The notes: a model not told the origin generated them from the letters alone. 64,000 bases of DNA from Mariniphaga sp. (GCA_024636975.1 JAGXGA010000055.1:186001-250000), one strand, 5' to 3'. Shown: positions 19,250-26,883, counted from the stretch's first letter. Numbers and translations are program-made.

Positions 19250-21034
19250 TTAATAAACATCACTCTGGAAACGCTTTTCGCGTTTCAACTGCTTTACATA
19301 CTTTTCGGCTTGTTCCTCACTAATTCCACCTTCAGTCCTGATTATTTCCAGCAAGGTTTTGTTAACATCTTTTGCCAGGTTTTTCCGGTCGCCGCATAAA
19401 TAAAAATGGGCTCCCAGTTCAAGCCACTGAAAAACCTCTTTCCGGTGCTCCAGCAGTTTATGCTGAATATAGACTTTCTCCTTTTGATCGCGGGAAAAAG
19501 CCACGTCCATTCTTTTTAGTTGTTTTGAATCAAGGTGTTTTTGCCATTCAAGCTGATACAGAAAATCGGAATAGAACCTGCGGTCGCCGAAAAAGAGCCA
19601 CGAATCTCCATCTATACCGAGGCTTTCGCGGTGTTGCATAAATGCACGGTAAGGAGCAATGCCTGTACCGGCGCCCACCATAATAATGGGAGATCCGTTT
19701 GCCGGCAACCTGAATGACGGGTTCTTCTCGATGTACACAGGAACTTTGTCACCTGGTTCAAGACAGTGCGACAGGAAGGACGAGCAGGCCCCGTTCCGAT
19801 GCCGGTTTTTTCTTTGGTATTGAACTACCGACACGGTTAAATGCACTTCCTCGCCTACGTTTTCCTGACTCGATGAAATGGAATACAGCCTCGGAGGCAG
19901 CTGCCTTAAAATGTCAGCCAGGTCCTGCGCCTTCCATTCAAAGGGAAAATCTTCCAATAGGTCGAACAGATCGTTTCCATACAGGTAATCATCTAGCAGG
20001 CTTTCATCACCGAGCAATTTCCCAACTTCCTCAATGCCAGTTTTTGTATAATAATTTTGAACCACTTCGCGGGTAAGCAATGTGATTTCCAGGTGATGAG
20101 AGAGTGCTTCGCCGATTGTAATTTCACCTGTTCTCAGATTTATGGTTTGAGAAGGTGTAAACCCCGACTTCTGGATTACCTGTTCTACCAGCACGACAGG
20201 GTTTTGAGTAAATATGCCTGCTGCATCGCCCGGTTCGTAAGTAAGCCCTGAATCTTCCAGGGAAAGCTCCAAATGAAAAACTTCTTTGTCTGAATCACGC
20301 CCTGTAATTCTTACCTTATCAAGCACAGTGGCCATAAACGGATTTTGTTTTGAGTATTCAGTGGCAACCTTTGTTGAAACATCCCTTTCGTTTGTGCTTG
20401 TACCTTCCGCAGGTGCAATATTTTTTAAAAGCAGGTTCATCCATGCTTCGGTATCATCTTCGTAATTCACATCACAATTTACAAGGGGTGTTATACATAA
20501 AGCCCCCAGCCTTGTAAATGCAGAATCAATGTCCTTGCCCGTCTGGCAAAAGTGTTTATACGTTTTATCACCCAGAGCCAAAACCGAGTAGCTAACGTTC
20601 TCCATCCGGGATGCGCGTTTGTTTGTAACAAAATTGTGAAAATCTTCAGCCATGGCTGGCGGTTCGCCTTCGCCATGTGTACTTACAATAACCGCTAAAT
20701 TCTTCTCTTCCTTAAGTTTGCGTGGATTATAATCGTACATGCTGTTTACATGCACTTCAATATTGTGTTTCCCGGCCTTTTCTGCAAGCTTTGCTGCCAG
20801 AGCCTCCGACCTTCCGGTATCGGTACCGAACAGGATGGTCAGCTTTGTTTTTGTTTCAGTCCGGTCAGCCATCGCGGACACAGCAGTTGTTTGCTTGCCA
20901 TTGGGTTGAATGGCAGCTAGTCTTCCCTCGAGGTAGCCGCTCAGCCAAAGTATCTGCTCAGTGGTAAGTTCCCTGGTTACCTGTTCCAGAGCTGCCAGCT
21001 GACTTTCAGTTAACGGGTTCGTTTTTGAATTCAT
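19250..21034 (-). CDS. cysJ: Sulfite reductase flavoprotein subunit
   Basis: FMN/FAD flavoprotein that passes electrons from NADPH to CysI. Order: short helical leader, flavodoxin domain (ILFGTDTGRSEALA, then VIVSTHGEGEPP and LALGDKTYKHFC), FAD-binding domain with RLYSISSS, and NADPH-binding domain with GAGTGIAPYRAFMQ and CGDRKNLAKDV, ending in the standard RFQSDVY. I use ATG 21034 (595 residues), not the 46-residue longer frame, because it makes an ATGA overlap with the preceding gene's stop (21031-21033). Confidence 0.96.
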   Translation of the reverse strand: MNSKTNPLTESQLAALEQVTRELTTEQILWLSGYLEGRLAAIQPNGKQTTAVSAMADRTETKTKLTILFGTDTGRSEALAAKLAEKAGKHNIEVHVNSMYDYNPRKLKEEKNLAVIVSTHGEGEPPAMAEDFHNFVTNKRASRMENVSYSVLALGDKTYKHFCQTGKDIDSAFTRLGALCITPLVNCDVNYEDDTEAWMNLLLKNIAPAEGTSTNERDVSTKVATEYSKQNPFMATVLDKVRITGRDSDKEVFHLELSLEDSGLTYEPGDAAGIFTQNPVVLVEQVIQKSGFTPSQTINLRTGEITIGEALSHHLEITLLTREVVQNYYTKTGIEEVGKLLGDESLLDDYLYGNDLFDLLEDFPFEWKAQDLADILRQLPPRLYSISSSQENVGEEVHLTVSVVQYQRKNRHRNGACSSFLSHCLEPGDKVPVYIEKNPSFRLPANGSPIIMVGAGTGIAPYRAFMQHRESLGIDGDSWLFFGDRRFYSDFLYQLEWQKHLDSKQLKRMDVAFSRDQKEKVYIQHKLLEHRKEVFQWLELGAHFYLCGDRKNLAKDVNKTLLEIIRTEGGISEEQAEKYVKQLKREKRFQSDVY

Positions 21035-21528
21035 TGTTCTATATTTTCTGATTGTAAATAATCCTGAAGACTGTTTCTTAACCTGATGGACTCGTATACA
21101 TCTTCGCCATTGGAACTCACTGCCACCGAAATGTTGCCGTTCCTGTAAATTGCGGGTGAAATGAACCTGCAAAGCGCCGGCTTGTCATGAATGTTGATTA
21201 AAACACCGGCTACCTTGCCATCTTCGGCAATTTTCCGGTCGAGGGTTATATTATTGGTGCACGAGTATACCATCAGATAGTTTTGAAGGCATTCTGAATG
21301 GTATTCCGTTTCATAGAATACGATCCCACTTTGCCTGATTTCAGAGCATACTTTTTTTGCCAATACCTCCACTTCGGCGCCAAACCGTTGCAAAATTTTA
21401 AGCTTTTTTACCGCACTTTGATCCCCTCCCACAATCAGGATTTTTTCTCCTGAAATGTCAATGGCTATGGGCAAAAAGTTCTTTTTCATTCTCATTCCTT
21501 CAACTATTAATATTCTTTCTTTTTCCAT
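21031..21528 (-). CDS. Precorrin-2 dehydrogenase/sirohydrochlorin ferrochelatase (SirC/Met8-type)
   Basis: N-terminal half of a CysG-like enzyme as a stand-alone 165-residue protein: NAD-dependent oxidation of precorrin-2, and probably iron insertion, to give siroheme. The Rossmann motif EKILIVGGDQSAVKKLKIL (about 29-47) and the PALCRFISPAIYRNGNISVAVSSNG segment match the family. Other possible starts are Met12 and Met14 (21489); Met14 is preceded by GAAGG at good spacing and matches where homologues begin. First gene of the sulfite reduction operon, behind the attenuator. Confidence 0.9.
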   Translation of the reverse strand: MEKERILIVEGMRMKKNFLPIAIDISGEKILIVGGDQSAVKKLKILQRFGAEVEVLAKKVCSEIRQSGIVFYETEYHSECLQNYLMVYSCTNNITLDRKIAEDGKVAGVLINIHDKPALCRFISPAIYRNGNISVAVSSNGEDVYESIRLRNSLQDYLQSENIEQ

Positions 21529-21550
21529 CTGGACTTAACCGGTTTAAAAA

Positions 21551-21585
21551 ACAAAGGCCCTTCTGCTGGTTGCAGAAGGGCCTTT
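21551..21585 (-). terminator. Intrinsic terminator in the leader of the sulfite reduction operon (attenuator)
   Basis: On the minus strand a perfect 14-bp stem (arms 21585-21572 and 21566-21553, 5-nt loop AACCA) is followed by GTTTTTT. It lies between the leader peptide gene and the first structural gene, 23 bp before the outermost start, so it would abort the operon transcript rather than end a previous one. The first arm contains CTTCTGCA, complementary to TGCAGAAG at 21633-21626 inside the leader peptide gene, which gives an alternative antiterminator helix of 8 bp. Confidence 0.85.
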
Positions 21586-21614
21586 GGCTTTCATATATAA
21601 CGCTTTTCGGTTAT

Positions 21615-21710
21615 TTATATATCTTCTTCTGCACATAAAAATAATGAGCCACACATACATACCATGCATGCCATTCGGTTCATTTTTAGGTGCGAAGAAT
21701 TTCTTTTCAT
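21615..21710 (-). CDS. Cys/Met-rich leader peptide of the sulfite reduction operon
   Basis: A 31-codon frame with ATG at 21710 and TAA at 21617-21615, too short for usual gene callers. Residues 10-20 read MNRMACMVCMC; in all there are four Cys (15, 18, 20, 26) and four internal Met (10, 13, 16, 19), a density far above chance for a gene controlling sulfur assimilation. A ribosome stalled at codons 15-20 would leave TGCAGAAG (21633-21626, codons 26-29) free to pair with the first terminator arm and let transcription continue. A ribosome reaching the stop would cover it and permit termination. The mechanism is inferred. Confidence 0.75.
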   Translation of the reverse strand: MKRNSSHLKMNRMACMVCMCGSLFLCAEEDI

Positions 21711-21759
21711 CGTGTCTTGTCGTTTAAAACTATGTCAATTTTATCCCTTGTCTCGATTG

Positions 21760-21767
21760 CAAATGTA
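21760..21767 (-). promoter_or_regulatory. -7 promoter element (TACATTTG) of the sulfite reduction operon
   Basis: Exact TAnnTTTG match on the minus strand. Transcription would start near 21753, giving about 43 nt before the leader peptide ATG and roughly 225 nt before the first structural gene. No clear TTTG is visible at -33. Confidence 0.5.
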
Positions 21768-21918
21768 AATAATTATTTTACTTCTCATAAAAAGTGAATA
21801 ACTTTTTTTTATTCAGTCTAAATAAACTTCACAGCTTTGCCTTATTAAACCTATTGATTTTCAACTGTTAAATTATCTCTGACCGTTTAAAATAAGGACG
21901 TTTAAAAATTCAGGCCTA

Positions 21919-22413
21919 TCAGCCGATTATTTTCTGGTACGCCACTACGTCGAGCAACCGGTTAAATTTCTCGCCTACCTGCTTGTAATGGGCACATTTA
22001 TCATAGCCACATTTCTCAAACAATTTAATGCTGGCATAGTTTTCACCTGTGATAATCCCAATCAGTACGCAAATATTGTTTTGCTGTGCAACCTGTTCAA
22101 GTAACTTCATTGTTTCTTTTCCAATACCTTTATTCCAGAATTCCGGTTTCAGGTAAAGGGTAATTTCAGCCGTCCGGTCGTACGCCTGTCTCGGCTTGTA
22201 CCTCGAAATGTAACAATAGCCGCATACCATTCCGTCATATTCAATCAGGTACGATTTATATTTCGGATGACCTGCCGGAATTACAGATTTTAATTCCTCT
22301 AATGAAATCAGACCGGTATGAAAAGTAGCGGTTGTGTTCAGAATATAATAATCATAAATTTCCTTAACAATGCTGTAATCCTTTTCCTGTAAATCAATAA
22401 GCTTCACATTCAT
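21919..22413 (-). CDS. GNAT acetyltransferase, phosphinothricin-acetyltransferase-like
   Basis: A 164-residue acetyl-CoA-dependent N-acetyltransferase. The acetyl-CoA loop is NKGIGKETMKLLEQ (about 93-106). The N-terminal EIYDYYILNTTATFHT and the YISRYKPRQAY..TAEITLYL segment resemble the PAT/Bar and YwnH-type group that acts on methionine sulfoximine-like or amino-acid substrates. It is minus-strand and ends upstream of the sulfur operon promoter. The true substrate is unknown. Confidence 0.85.
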   Translation of the reverse strand: MNVKLIDLQEKDYSIVKEIYDYYILNTTATFHTGLISLEELKSVIPAGHPKYKSYLIEYDGMVCGYCYISRYKPRQAYDRTAEITLYLKPEFWNKGIGKETMKLLEQVAQQNNICVLIGIITGENYASIKLFEKCGYDKCAHYKQVGEKFNRLLDVVAYQKIIG

Positions 22414-22499
22414 TCCTGTACAAAAGTTTAATAGTTCATGTTGTTATAATTTATACAATTTCTGTTTGTTGTCTGTAATATGAACAGAACTGAAATCTA

Positions 22500-22507
22500 C
22501 AAAAATA
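22500..22507 (-). promoter_or_regulatory. Possible -7 element (TATTTTTG) of the acetyltransferase gene
   Basis: Exact TAnnTTTG on the minus strand, placing a transcription start near 22493, about 80 nt before the ATG at 22413. Single-element evidence in AT-rich DNA. Confidence 0.3.
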
Positions 22508-22573
22508 TGAATTCAGTTGTTGTTACTTTCTGAGAATGATCTAAATTTAGTACATTACAGATTAATGTAAAAT

Positions 22574-23656
22574 ATGAGATACAAGGGAGTTTTTGTACTG
22601 GTACTTTTTGCCTGTTGCCTAAAAATCAATAGCTATGGGCAGAATATGAACAATGCCAACCGATATAACGATGCCTATAAGCAATACCTGGGAGCTGTCT
22701 GCCCTTTGGAAGAAGACACCATTAAGCATTTTGTTTATTTTGCACGCGACAGGGAACTCTTACGCAACCATCATTTTCTAAAGGTTAATAGGATTGCGGG
22801 TGCACAGGTTATGTATTCCTGGAAGCAGCTTGAATACGAAAAGGGGAAATACGATTTTTCAATCATTAAATCCGACTACGAATATCTGAATTCCCATGGA
22901 AAGAAACTGTTCATTCAGTTGCAGGATGCTACTTTCAATCCGGAGTATGTAGGCGTGCCAGCCTATTTAATTTCAGGTGAATACAACGGTGGCGTAACAA
23001 CTCAGTTCAATGACGAAGGAGTAGCCGAAGGGTGGGTTGCAAAGAGATGGAACCCAAAAGTACAACAACGGTTCGCGTTATTGCTGGAAGCTCTGGGGAA
23101 AAAATTTTATGGAAAAGTGGAAGGAATTAACTTACAGGAAAGTGCAATAGGTGTCAGCAATGAAACAGATTCCACCTTTACTCCTGAAGGTTATGTACAA
23201 GGCATTAAATTGAATATGCTTGCACTAAAAAAAGCATTTCCTCAATCGGCTACCATGCAATATGCCAATTTTATGCCCGGCGAATGGCTTCCCTGGGACG
23301 ATAAGGGTTATTTACGTTCCGTTTACAGGTATGGGCAGGAGATCGGGGTAGGGTTGGGGGGCCCCGATCTGATGTTTCAAAGAAGGGGTCAGCTTAACCA
23401 TACCCTGGCAATGATGCATGAAAATGATTATACCGTTCCGTTGGGTATTGCTGTACAAGATGGAAACTATATTGGTAAAACGGGCGCCGACCAGGATTAT
23501 AATCAATCCATTGACAAACAACCTGATGAACGTGAAAATCTGGTTCCTCTTCTACATGCCTTTGCAAAAGATTTTCTTAAGGTAAGCTACATGTTTTGGG
23601 TTCACCAGGAACCCTATTTTTCAAGTGATGTGTTACCTTGTTTAGATACTGATTAG
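22574..23656 (+). CDS. Exported glycoside-hydrolase-like TIM-barrel protein
   Basis: A 360-residue protein with an N-terminal signal (about residues 1-22, ending SYGQ). The segment YSWKQLEYEKGKYDF followed by HGKKLFIQLQD is typical of clan-A glycoside hydrolases (GH42/GH5-like). A candidate acid/base is the Glu of INLQESAIG (about residue 189) and a candidate nucleophile the Glu of FWVHQEPYF near the C-terminus. I do not recognise the exact family. It could act on a periplasmic or extracellular glycan. It appears monocistronic, divergent from the acetyltransferase. Confidence 0.6.
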   Translation: MRYKGVFVLVLFACCLKINSYGQNMNNANRYNDAYKQYLGAVCPLEEDTIKHFVYFARDRELLRNHHFLKVNRIAGAQVMYSWKQLEYEKGKYDFSIIKSDYEYLNSHGKKLFIQLQDATFNPEYVGVPAYLISGEYNGGVTTQFNDEGVAEGWVAKRWNPKVQQRFALLLEALGKKFYGKVEGINLQESAIGVSNETDSTFTPEGYVQGIKLNMLALKKAFPQSATMQYANFMPGEWLPWDDKGYLRSVYRYGQEIGVGLGGPDLMFQRRGQLNHTLAMMHENDYTVPLGIAVQDGNYIGKTGADQDYNQSIDKQPDERENLVPLLHAFAKDFLKVSYMFWVHQEPYFSSDVLPCLDTD

Positions 23657-23922
23657 AATTCCTGCCGGGTTAAAAAAAATTCACTTTTAGGTTCGATACA
23701 CAAATTATCAGTTAACTATAACCGTGAAGAGCCTAATAAATACTGTTGGTCCTCCTGGTTTTACTATACCTTTTTTATTATCCGGCAAATAGTAACATTT
23801 ACTATTTTCATTAATTCCCTAATTTTTATCGGGTGTTCTATTGACTGGTTTTAATTTTTTACTTTACTTTGTAATTCAAAGTACTTTTAGAAATAGAATT
23901 ATTAACTTTAAAAATAACAGCT

Positions 23923-24213
23923 ATGATTACTCAGAAAAACAGACCAGGTATAATCCTTATCACAATTGCGGTTTTATTGTCCATACTTTTTATTGCTATG
24001 CAGATCACCGACCAGGTTGACTGGGATGCGTTCGACTTTCTGGTTATGGCCATCCTTTTACTTACTACAGGCCTTGTAATTGAAGTGGTACTTAGGGTTG
24101 TAAAAAGGCCGAAATACCGTCTTATCCTTTGCGGAGCTGTCCTGTTTGTATTCTTCCTTATCTGGGCAGAGCTGGCAGTTGGTGTATTTGGAACACCCTT
24201 TGCCGGAAGCTGA
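23923..24213 (+). CDS. Small three-helix membrane protein of unknown function
   Basis: A 96-residue protein with three hydrophobic helices at about residues 8-26, 37-59 and 66-90 and a short acidic loop (DQVDWDAFD) between the first two. No enzyme motif is visible. Base and codon usage look like its neighbours and it is followed by a strong intrinsic terminator, so it is likely a real single-gene unit. TACTTTG at about 23864-23870 with TTG roughly 20 bp upstream may be its promoter. Confidence 0.7.
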   Translation: MITQKNRPGIILITIAVLLSILFIAMQITDQVDWDAFDFLVMAILLLTTGLVIEVVLRVVKRPKYRLILCGAVLFVFFLIWAELAVGVFGTPFAGS

Positions 24214-24254
24214 AAATGAGCACAGGAAAAAAACACAACAGGCATTCATGTGTT

Positions 24255-24294
24255 AAAAGCCTTCACAATTTTTAAATTGTGAAGGCTTTTTTCT
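24255..24294 (+). terminator. Intrinsic terminator after the small membrane protein gene
   Basis: AAAAGCCTTCACAATTT pairs with AAATTGTGAAGGCTTTT (17-bp stem with almost no loop, effectively a shorter stem), followed by TTTTTTC. Confidence 0.85.
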
Positions 24295-24363
24295 TTAATA
24301 AAATCAACTTACCTTTCTAAATTGCTACTTGGTATACAGGCCGAATTAATATTATTAGTACTT

Positions 24364-24420
24364 GTTTGATTTGATCAAACTGGTAAACCTTTAAAACCTT
24401 ATCAAGGTTAATAACAGGTA
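24364..24420 (+). promoter_or_regulatory. Two operator-like inverted repeats before the NTF2-like gene
   Basis: GTTTGAT-TTG-ATCAAAC (24364-24380) is a perfect 7-3-7 palindrome. About 20 bp later AACCTT-ATC-AAGGTT forms a 6-3-6 palindrome. Both lie upstream of the NTF2-like gene at 24465. They could be binding sites for a dimeric regulator; no regulator gene is adjacent. Confidence 0.4.
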
Positions 24421-24464
24421 AACAATAGTTATACTCCTGATATAATTCCAAAAAAAAGATTGCT

Positions 24465-24842
24465 ATGAATACAGGACAGAACAAACTCAATGCAATTGCC
24501 TTTTACAAAACAGCCTTTGAAGGAAACCCTGAAATAGCTGTGGAGCTTTACATCGGTGAAGAATACATACAGCACAATCCGGCAGTAAAAGATGGCAAGG
24601 CAGGTTTCATCGAATATTTCAAACGGCTGGCGCAGGAGTATCCGCAAAAGAGCATCCGGTTTGTAAGAGCTGTTGCCGAAAACGACCTGGTAGCAATGCA
24701 CACGCACCAGATCTGGCCAGGCAATGAAGAGTGGGTCACCATGGATTTCTTCCGGTTCAATACCCGGGGTAAAATTGTGGAGCACTGGGATACGATCCAG
24801 AAAATACCCGAATCGGCTCAACACAGCAATAAAATGTACTGA
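24465..24842 (+). CDS. NTF2-like / SnoaL-like protein
   Basis: A 125-residue cone-shaped alpha+beta-fold protein of the SnoaL-like group. Recognisable parts are the N-terminal helices (AIAFYKTAFEGNPEIAVELY), YIQHNPAVKDG, and VAMHTHQIWPG ... FFRFNTRGKIVEHWDTIQ, where the conserved His/Asp/Trp residues line the pocket. Related proteins include isomerases, cyclases and binding proteins, so no reaction can be assigned. The gene stands alone. Confidence 0.85.
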   Translation: MNTGQNKLNAIAFYKTAFEGNPEIAVELYIGEEYIQHNPAVKDGKAGFIEYFKRLAQEYPQKSIRFVRAVAENDLVAMHTHQIWPGNEEWVTMDFFRFNTRGKIVEHWDTIQKIPESAQHSNKMY

Positions 24843-25206
24843 TTCATCAAAAGTCGCCTGCTTGGTATGCTACCTTCTATCGTTATAGGTATTAGCTCCC
24901 TGTTAACTTCGCTTTAAATTCGGTACAACTTCGTATTAAACTCGCAAATTCGCGAATTTGATACGAATAAACCCCGAATAAACCCCGAAAAAAACATAGA
25001 GTTGGTAAGACCAAATAATTTATCATGTGTTTATCAATTGAGGTAGGCTAAGAGCGGAGATCTTTATTTATTGCAGATTAATGCCAGGCATTTACAGCCC
25101 AACATACATTTCCGGAAATAAACAACCCGTTGCCGGTACATGAGATATGCCGCAAATGACAGCAGTGGATTTTTGGTTGTTGCCGCTATGCTTTCTTTGA
25201 ATGCTT
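24843..25206. other. Non-coding interval between convergent genes
   Basis: 364 bp between the 3' ends of the NTF2-like gene and the methyltransferase gene. No plausible coding frame. It holds the 11-bp-period array at 24903-24990; the remaining ~215 bp show nothing I can classify. Confidence 0.6.
24903..24990. repeat. 11-bp-period inverted array, locus 1
   Basis: Eight consecutive 11-mers. The first four are direct copies of TTAAMTTCGSW: TTAACTTCGCT, TTAAATTCGGT, ACAACTTCGTA, TTAAACTCGCA. The fifth, AATTCGCGAAT, is palindromic. The last three carry the opposite polarity: TTGATACGAAT, AAACCCCGAAT, AAACCCCGAAA. The C of YTCG falls at 24910, 24921, 24932 and 24943, and the G of CGAA at 24954, 24965, 24976 and 24987, so the phase is exactly 11 bp through the inversion. 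The period is not a multiple of 3, which argues against coding. Confidence 0.75.
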
Positions 25207-25995
25207 TTAGGGCTTCTTTGAGATTACATAGTAGGCGGCGGTGGTAAAAAAGTTCCGTAATCCGGGAATGGCTGCAACCAGCTTCGACTGCTCCCGTGGT
25301 TTTATCCCGAATTTGGTCTGGTAGTTGGGATTGATGAAAAACAGGGTACGTTTATCTACCGTATATTTTTCTTTTTTCAGAATACGTTCGAACCGGTCGA
25401 TGGAAATTCCGGTTTCTTTTATTTCCATAAGCGCTTCGGTTCTCCTGGGGTTTTTTTCGATCCGGTTGAGGATGAACCTGTACATACCAGCAGGTAAAAG
25501 ATGAAGCCAGGGCAATTTGGAGAGCAACTTATTTTGGCAAATCTGCTGGTGACCTCCGAAAGGATTCTGCCAGGGAGGAAAAGCCAGGAAAAATTTCCCT
25601 TCAGGCTTCAGGAACTTTTGCACATAATGCATAAACCTTTCCTGGTTGGGAATGTGTTCAATCACGTCGCGCATAATTATCAGATCGAACCTTTTTCCTT
25701 TCAGATCAATTTTATAAATGTCCTCGCATATCAGCTCCAGGTTCTGCCGGTTGGGATGGGCGTTATAATATTCTTTGGCAAGTTCAATACGGCCGCAAGA
25801 AATGTCAATGCCGGTGCATTTACATCCCTTGTTGAGGAAAGGCATCAGGTTACCGGCTTCGGCACAGCCAATTTCAAGCACTTCGGTTTGTGGAGTGATT
25901 TCAAGTAACCCGGAGAGGTAGGGAATAACATACTTTTCAGTGGTAGCTCCCTGTTCGGCAAAATACTGCTCCTTGTTCTGATGACGTTCCTGCAT
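25207..25995 (-). CDS. Class I SAM-dependent methyltransferase
   Basis: A 262-residue methyltransferase with motif I VLEIGCAEAGNLMPFL (about residues 39-54), acidic motif II region CTGIDISCGRIELAK and the post-I segment FDLIIMRDVIEHI. Substrate unknown; the layout resembles ubiquinone- and sugar-type O-methyltransferases. It starts 3 bp after the stop of the Crp/Fnr-family gene, so the two form an operon and the methyltransferase may be under, or may affect, the same response. Confidence 0.88.
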   Translation of the reverse strand: MQERHQNKEQYFAEQGATTEKYVIPYLSGLLEITPQTEVLEIGCAEAGNLMPFLNKGCKCTGIDISCGRIELAKEYYNAHPNRQNLELICEDIYKIDLKGKRFDLIIMRDVIEHIPNQERFMHYVQKFLKPEGKFFLAFPPWQNPFGGHQQICQNKLLSKLPWLHLLPAGMYRFILNRIEKNPRRTEALMEIKETGISIDRFERILKKEKYTVDKRTLFFINPNYQTKFGIKPREQSKLVAAIPGLRNFFTTAAYYVISKKP

Positions 25996-25998
25996 AGT

Positions 25999-26700
25999 TT
26001 AAATGTTGGCTACCCGCTTTAACCCGGGTGTATCCAAAAACTTGATTCTGCGTCCGTGCAGTTCAATCAGGTTATCCTGCCTGAATTCCGAAAGCAGGCG
26101 GATTACCGATTCTGTGGCTGTACCCACCATGTTGGCCAGCTCTTCACGGGTTAACGAAATCTGAAGGGTATTTTGGTTATCGAGCTCAAAGTTTTCCATT
26201 AGCAGAAGCAAAACCTCAGCCAGGCGTTCGCGAACGGTTTTCTGGGCAATATCGGTGATGTAGTCGTTGGCTTCACGCAATTCGCGACAAACAATCTGCA
26301 GCATGTGGTGCGAAAACTGCCAGTTATTTTTAATTAAAAACTGCAAGGTCTGGTAGGGGATGTGGCATAAAACTGCCTCATCAATTACCTTGGCGGTAGT
26401 GCAAGCCAGCTCCTGGCTCAGCAACGAACGGTAGGCAATGATCTCCCCCTTTTTTGCAAAACGAATGATCTGCTCTTTTCCGTCGATACCTGTTTTAAGT
26501 ATTTTAACTATACCACGTGTAACACAGTAAAAACCGGTTAGCCTGCTTCCCTCACGATAAATGACAGTGCCTTTTTTGTAAAGCGAACATGTCTTTTCAT
26601 AATTAAGCTGGTTGAATTCTTCTTCATTCAGTTTCTTAAACAGATTAAATCCGCTTAAATCGGTTTCTTCATCGGTTGGTCTTTTTAATACACTTCTCAT
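25999..26700 (-). CDS. Crp/Fnr family transcriptional regulator
   Basis: A 233-residue regulator with an N-terminal cyclic-nucleotide-binding-like domain (about 20-145; GTVIYREGSRLTGFYCVTRG) and a C-terminal winged helix whose recognition region is LTREELANMVGTATESVIRLLSEF (about 180-203). It lacks the N-terminal Cys cluster of Fnr; its few cysteines are scattered, so direct Fe-S oxygen sensing is not indicated. It faces OsmC divergently across 183 bp and precedes YceI, pirin and aldehyde dehydrogenase genes, a plausible stress regulon. Confidence 0.92.
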   Translation of the reverse strand: MRSVLKRPTDEETDLSGFNLFKKLNEEEFNQLNYEKTCSLYKKGTVIYREGSRLTGFYCVTRGIVKILKTGIDGKEQIIRFAKKGEIIAYRSLLSQELACTTAKVIDEAVLCHIPYQTLQFLIKNNWQFSHHMLQIVCRELREANDYITDIAQKTVRERLAEVLLLLMENFELDNQNTLQISLTREELANMVGTATESVIRLLSEFRQDNLIELHGRRIKFLDTPGLKRVANI

Positions 26701-26834
26701 AGGTGAATTGTTCTGTAATTTATATATCCCCTGATTATCTTCTTATTATGTTAATATGTAGGTTTTTAAACCCCCTAAAGATACAATTTCAGCCAATATA
26801 TGAAAAACAATTTTATGCAGATAGCCGAATGTAG

Positions 26835-26866
26835 TATATTTGTTATTCAAACAAGCTGAATAACAA
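26835..26866 (+). promoter_or_regulatory. OsmC promoter overlapped by a perfect inverted repeat
   Basis: TATATTTG (26835-26842) is an exact -7 element. TTGTTATTCA (26840-26849), a 7-bp spacer and TGAATAACAA (26857-26866) form a perfect 10-bp inverted repeat that begins inside the -7 element and spans the expected start point near 26848. It could be an operator where a repressor blocks the promoter, or a hairpin at the mRNA 5' end. The adjacent Crp/Fnr regulator is a candidate binder, although its typical half-site (TTGA/TGTGA) is not obvious. Confidence 0.55.
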
Positions 26867-26883
26867 TAAAAAAAGAATCAGAA

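Noticed and set aside
21541-21590. Terminator for a plus-strand gene
   Set aside because: No T-tract on the plus strand and no plus-strand gene ends there; the T-tract is on the minus strand.
21615-21760. SAM riboswitch in the sulfur operon leader
   Set aside because: Only about 43 nt precede the leader ORF and no SAM-I-like multi-helix core is visible; the leader peptide explains the layout better.
23680-23700. tRNA T-arm (GGTTCGATAC)
   Set aside because: No matching stems, anticodon arm or acceptor arm nearby.
24903-24990. CRISPR-like array
   Set aside because: Units are 11 bp with no spacers and the polarity inverts; no cas gene is in the window.
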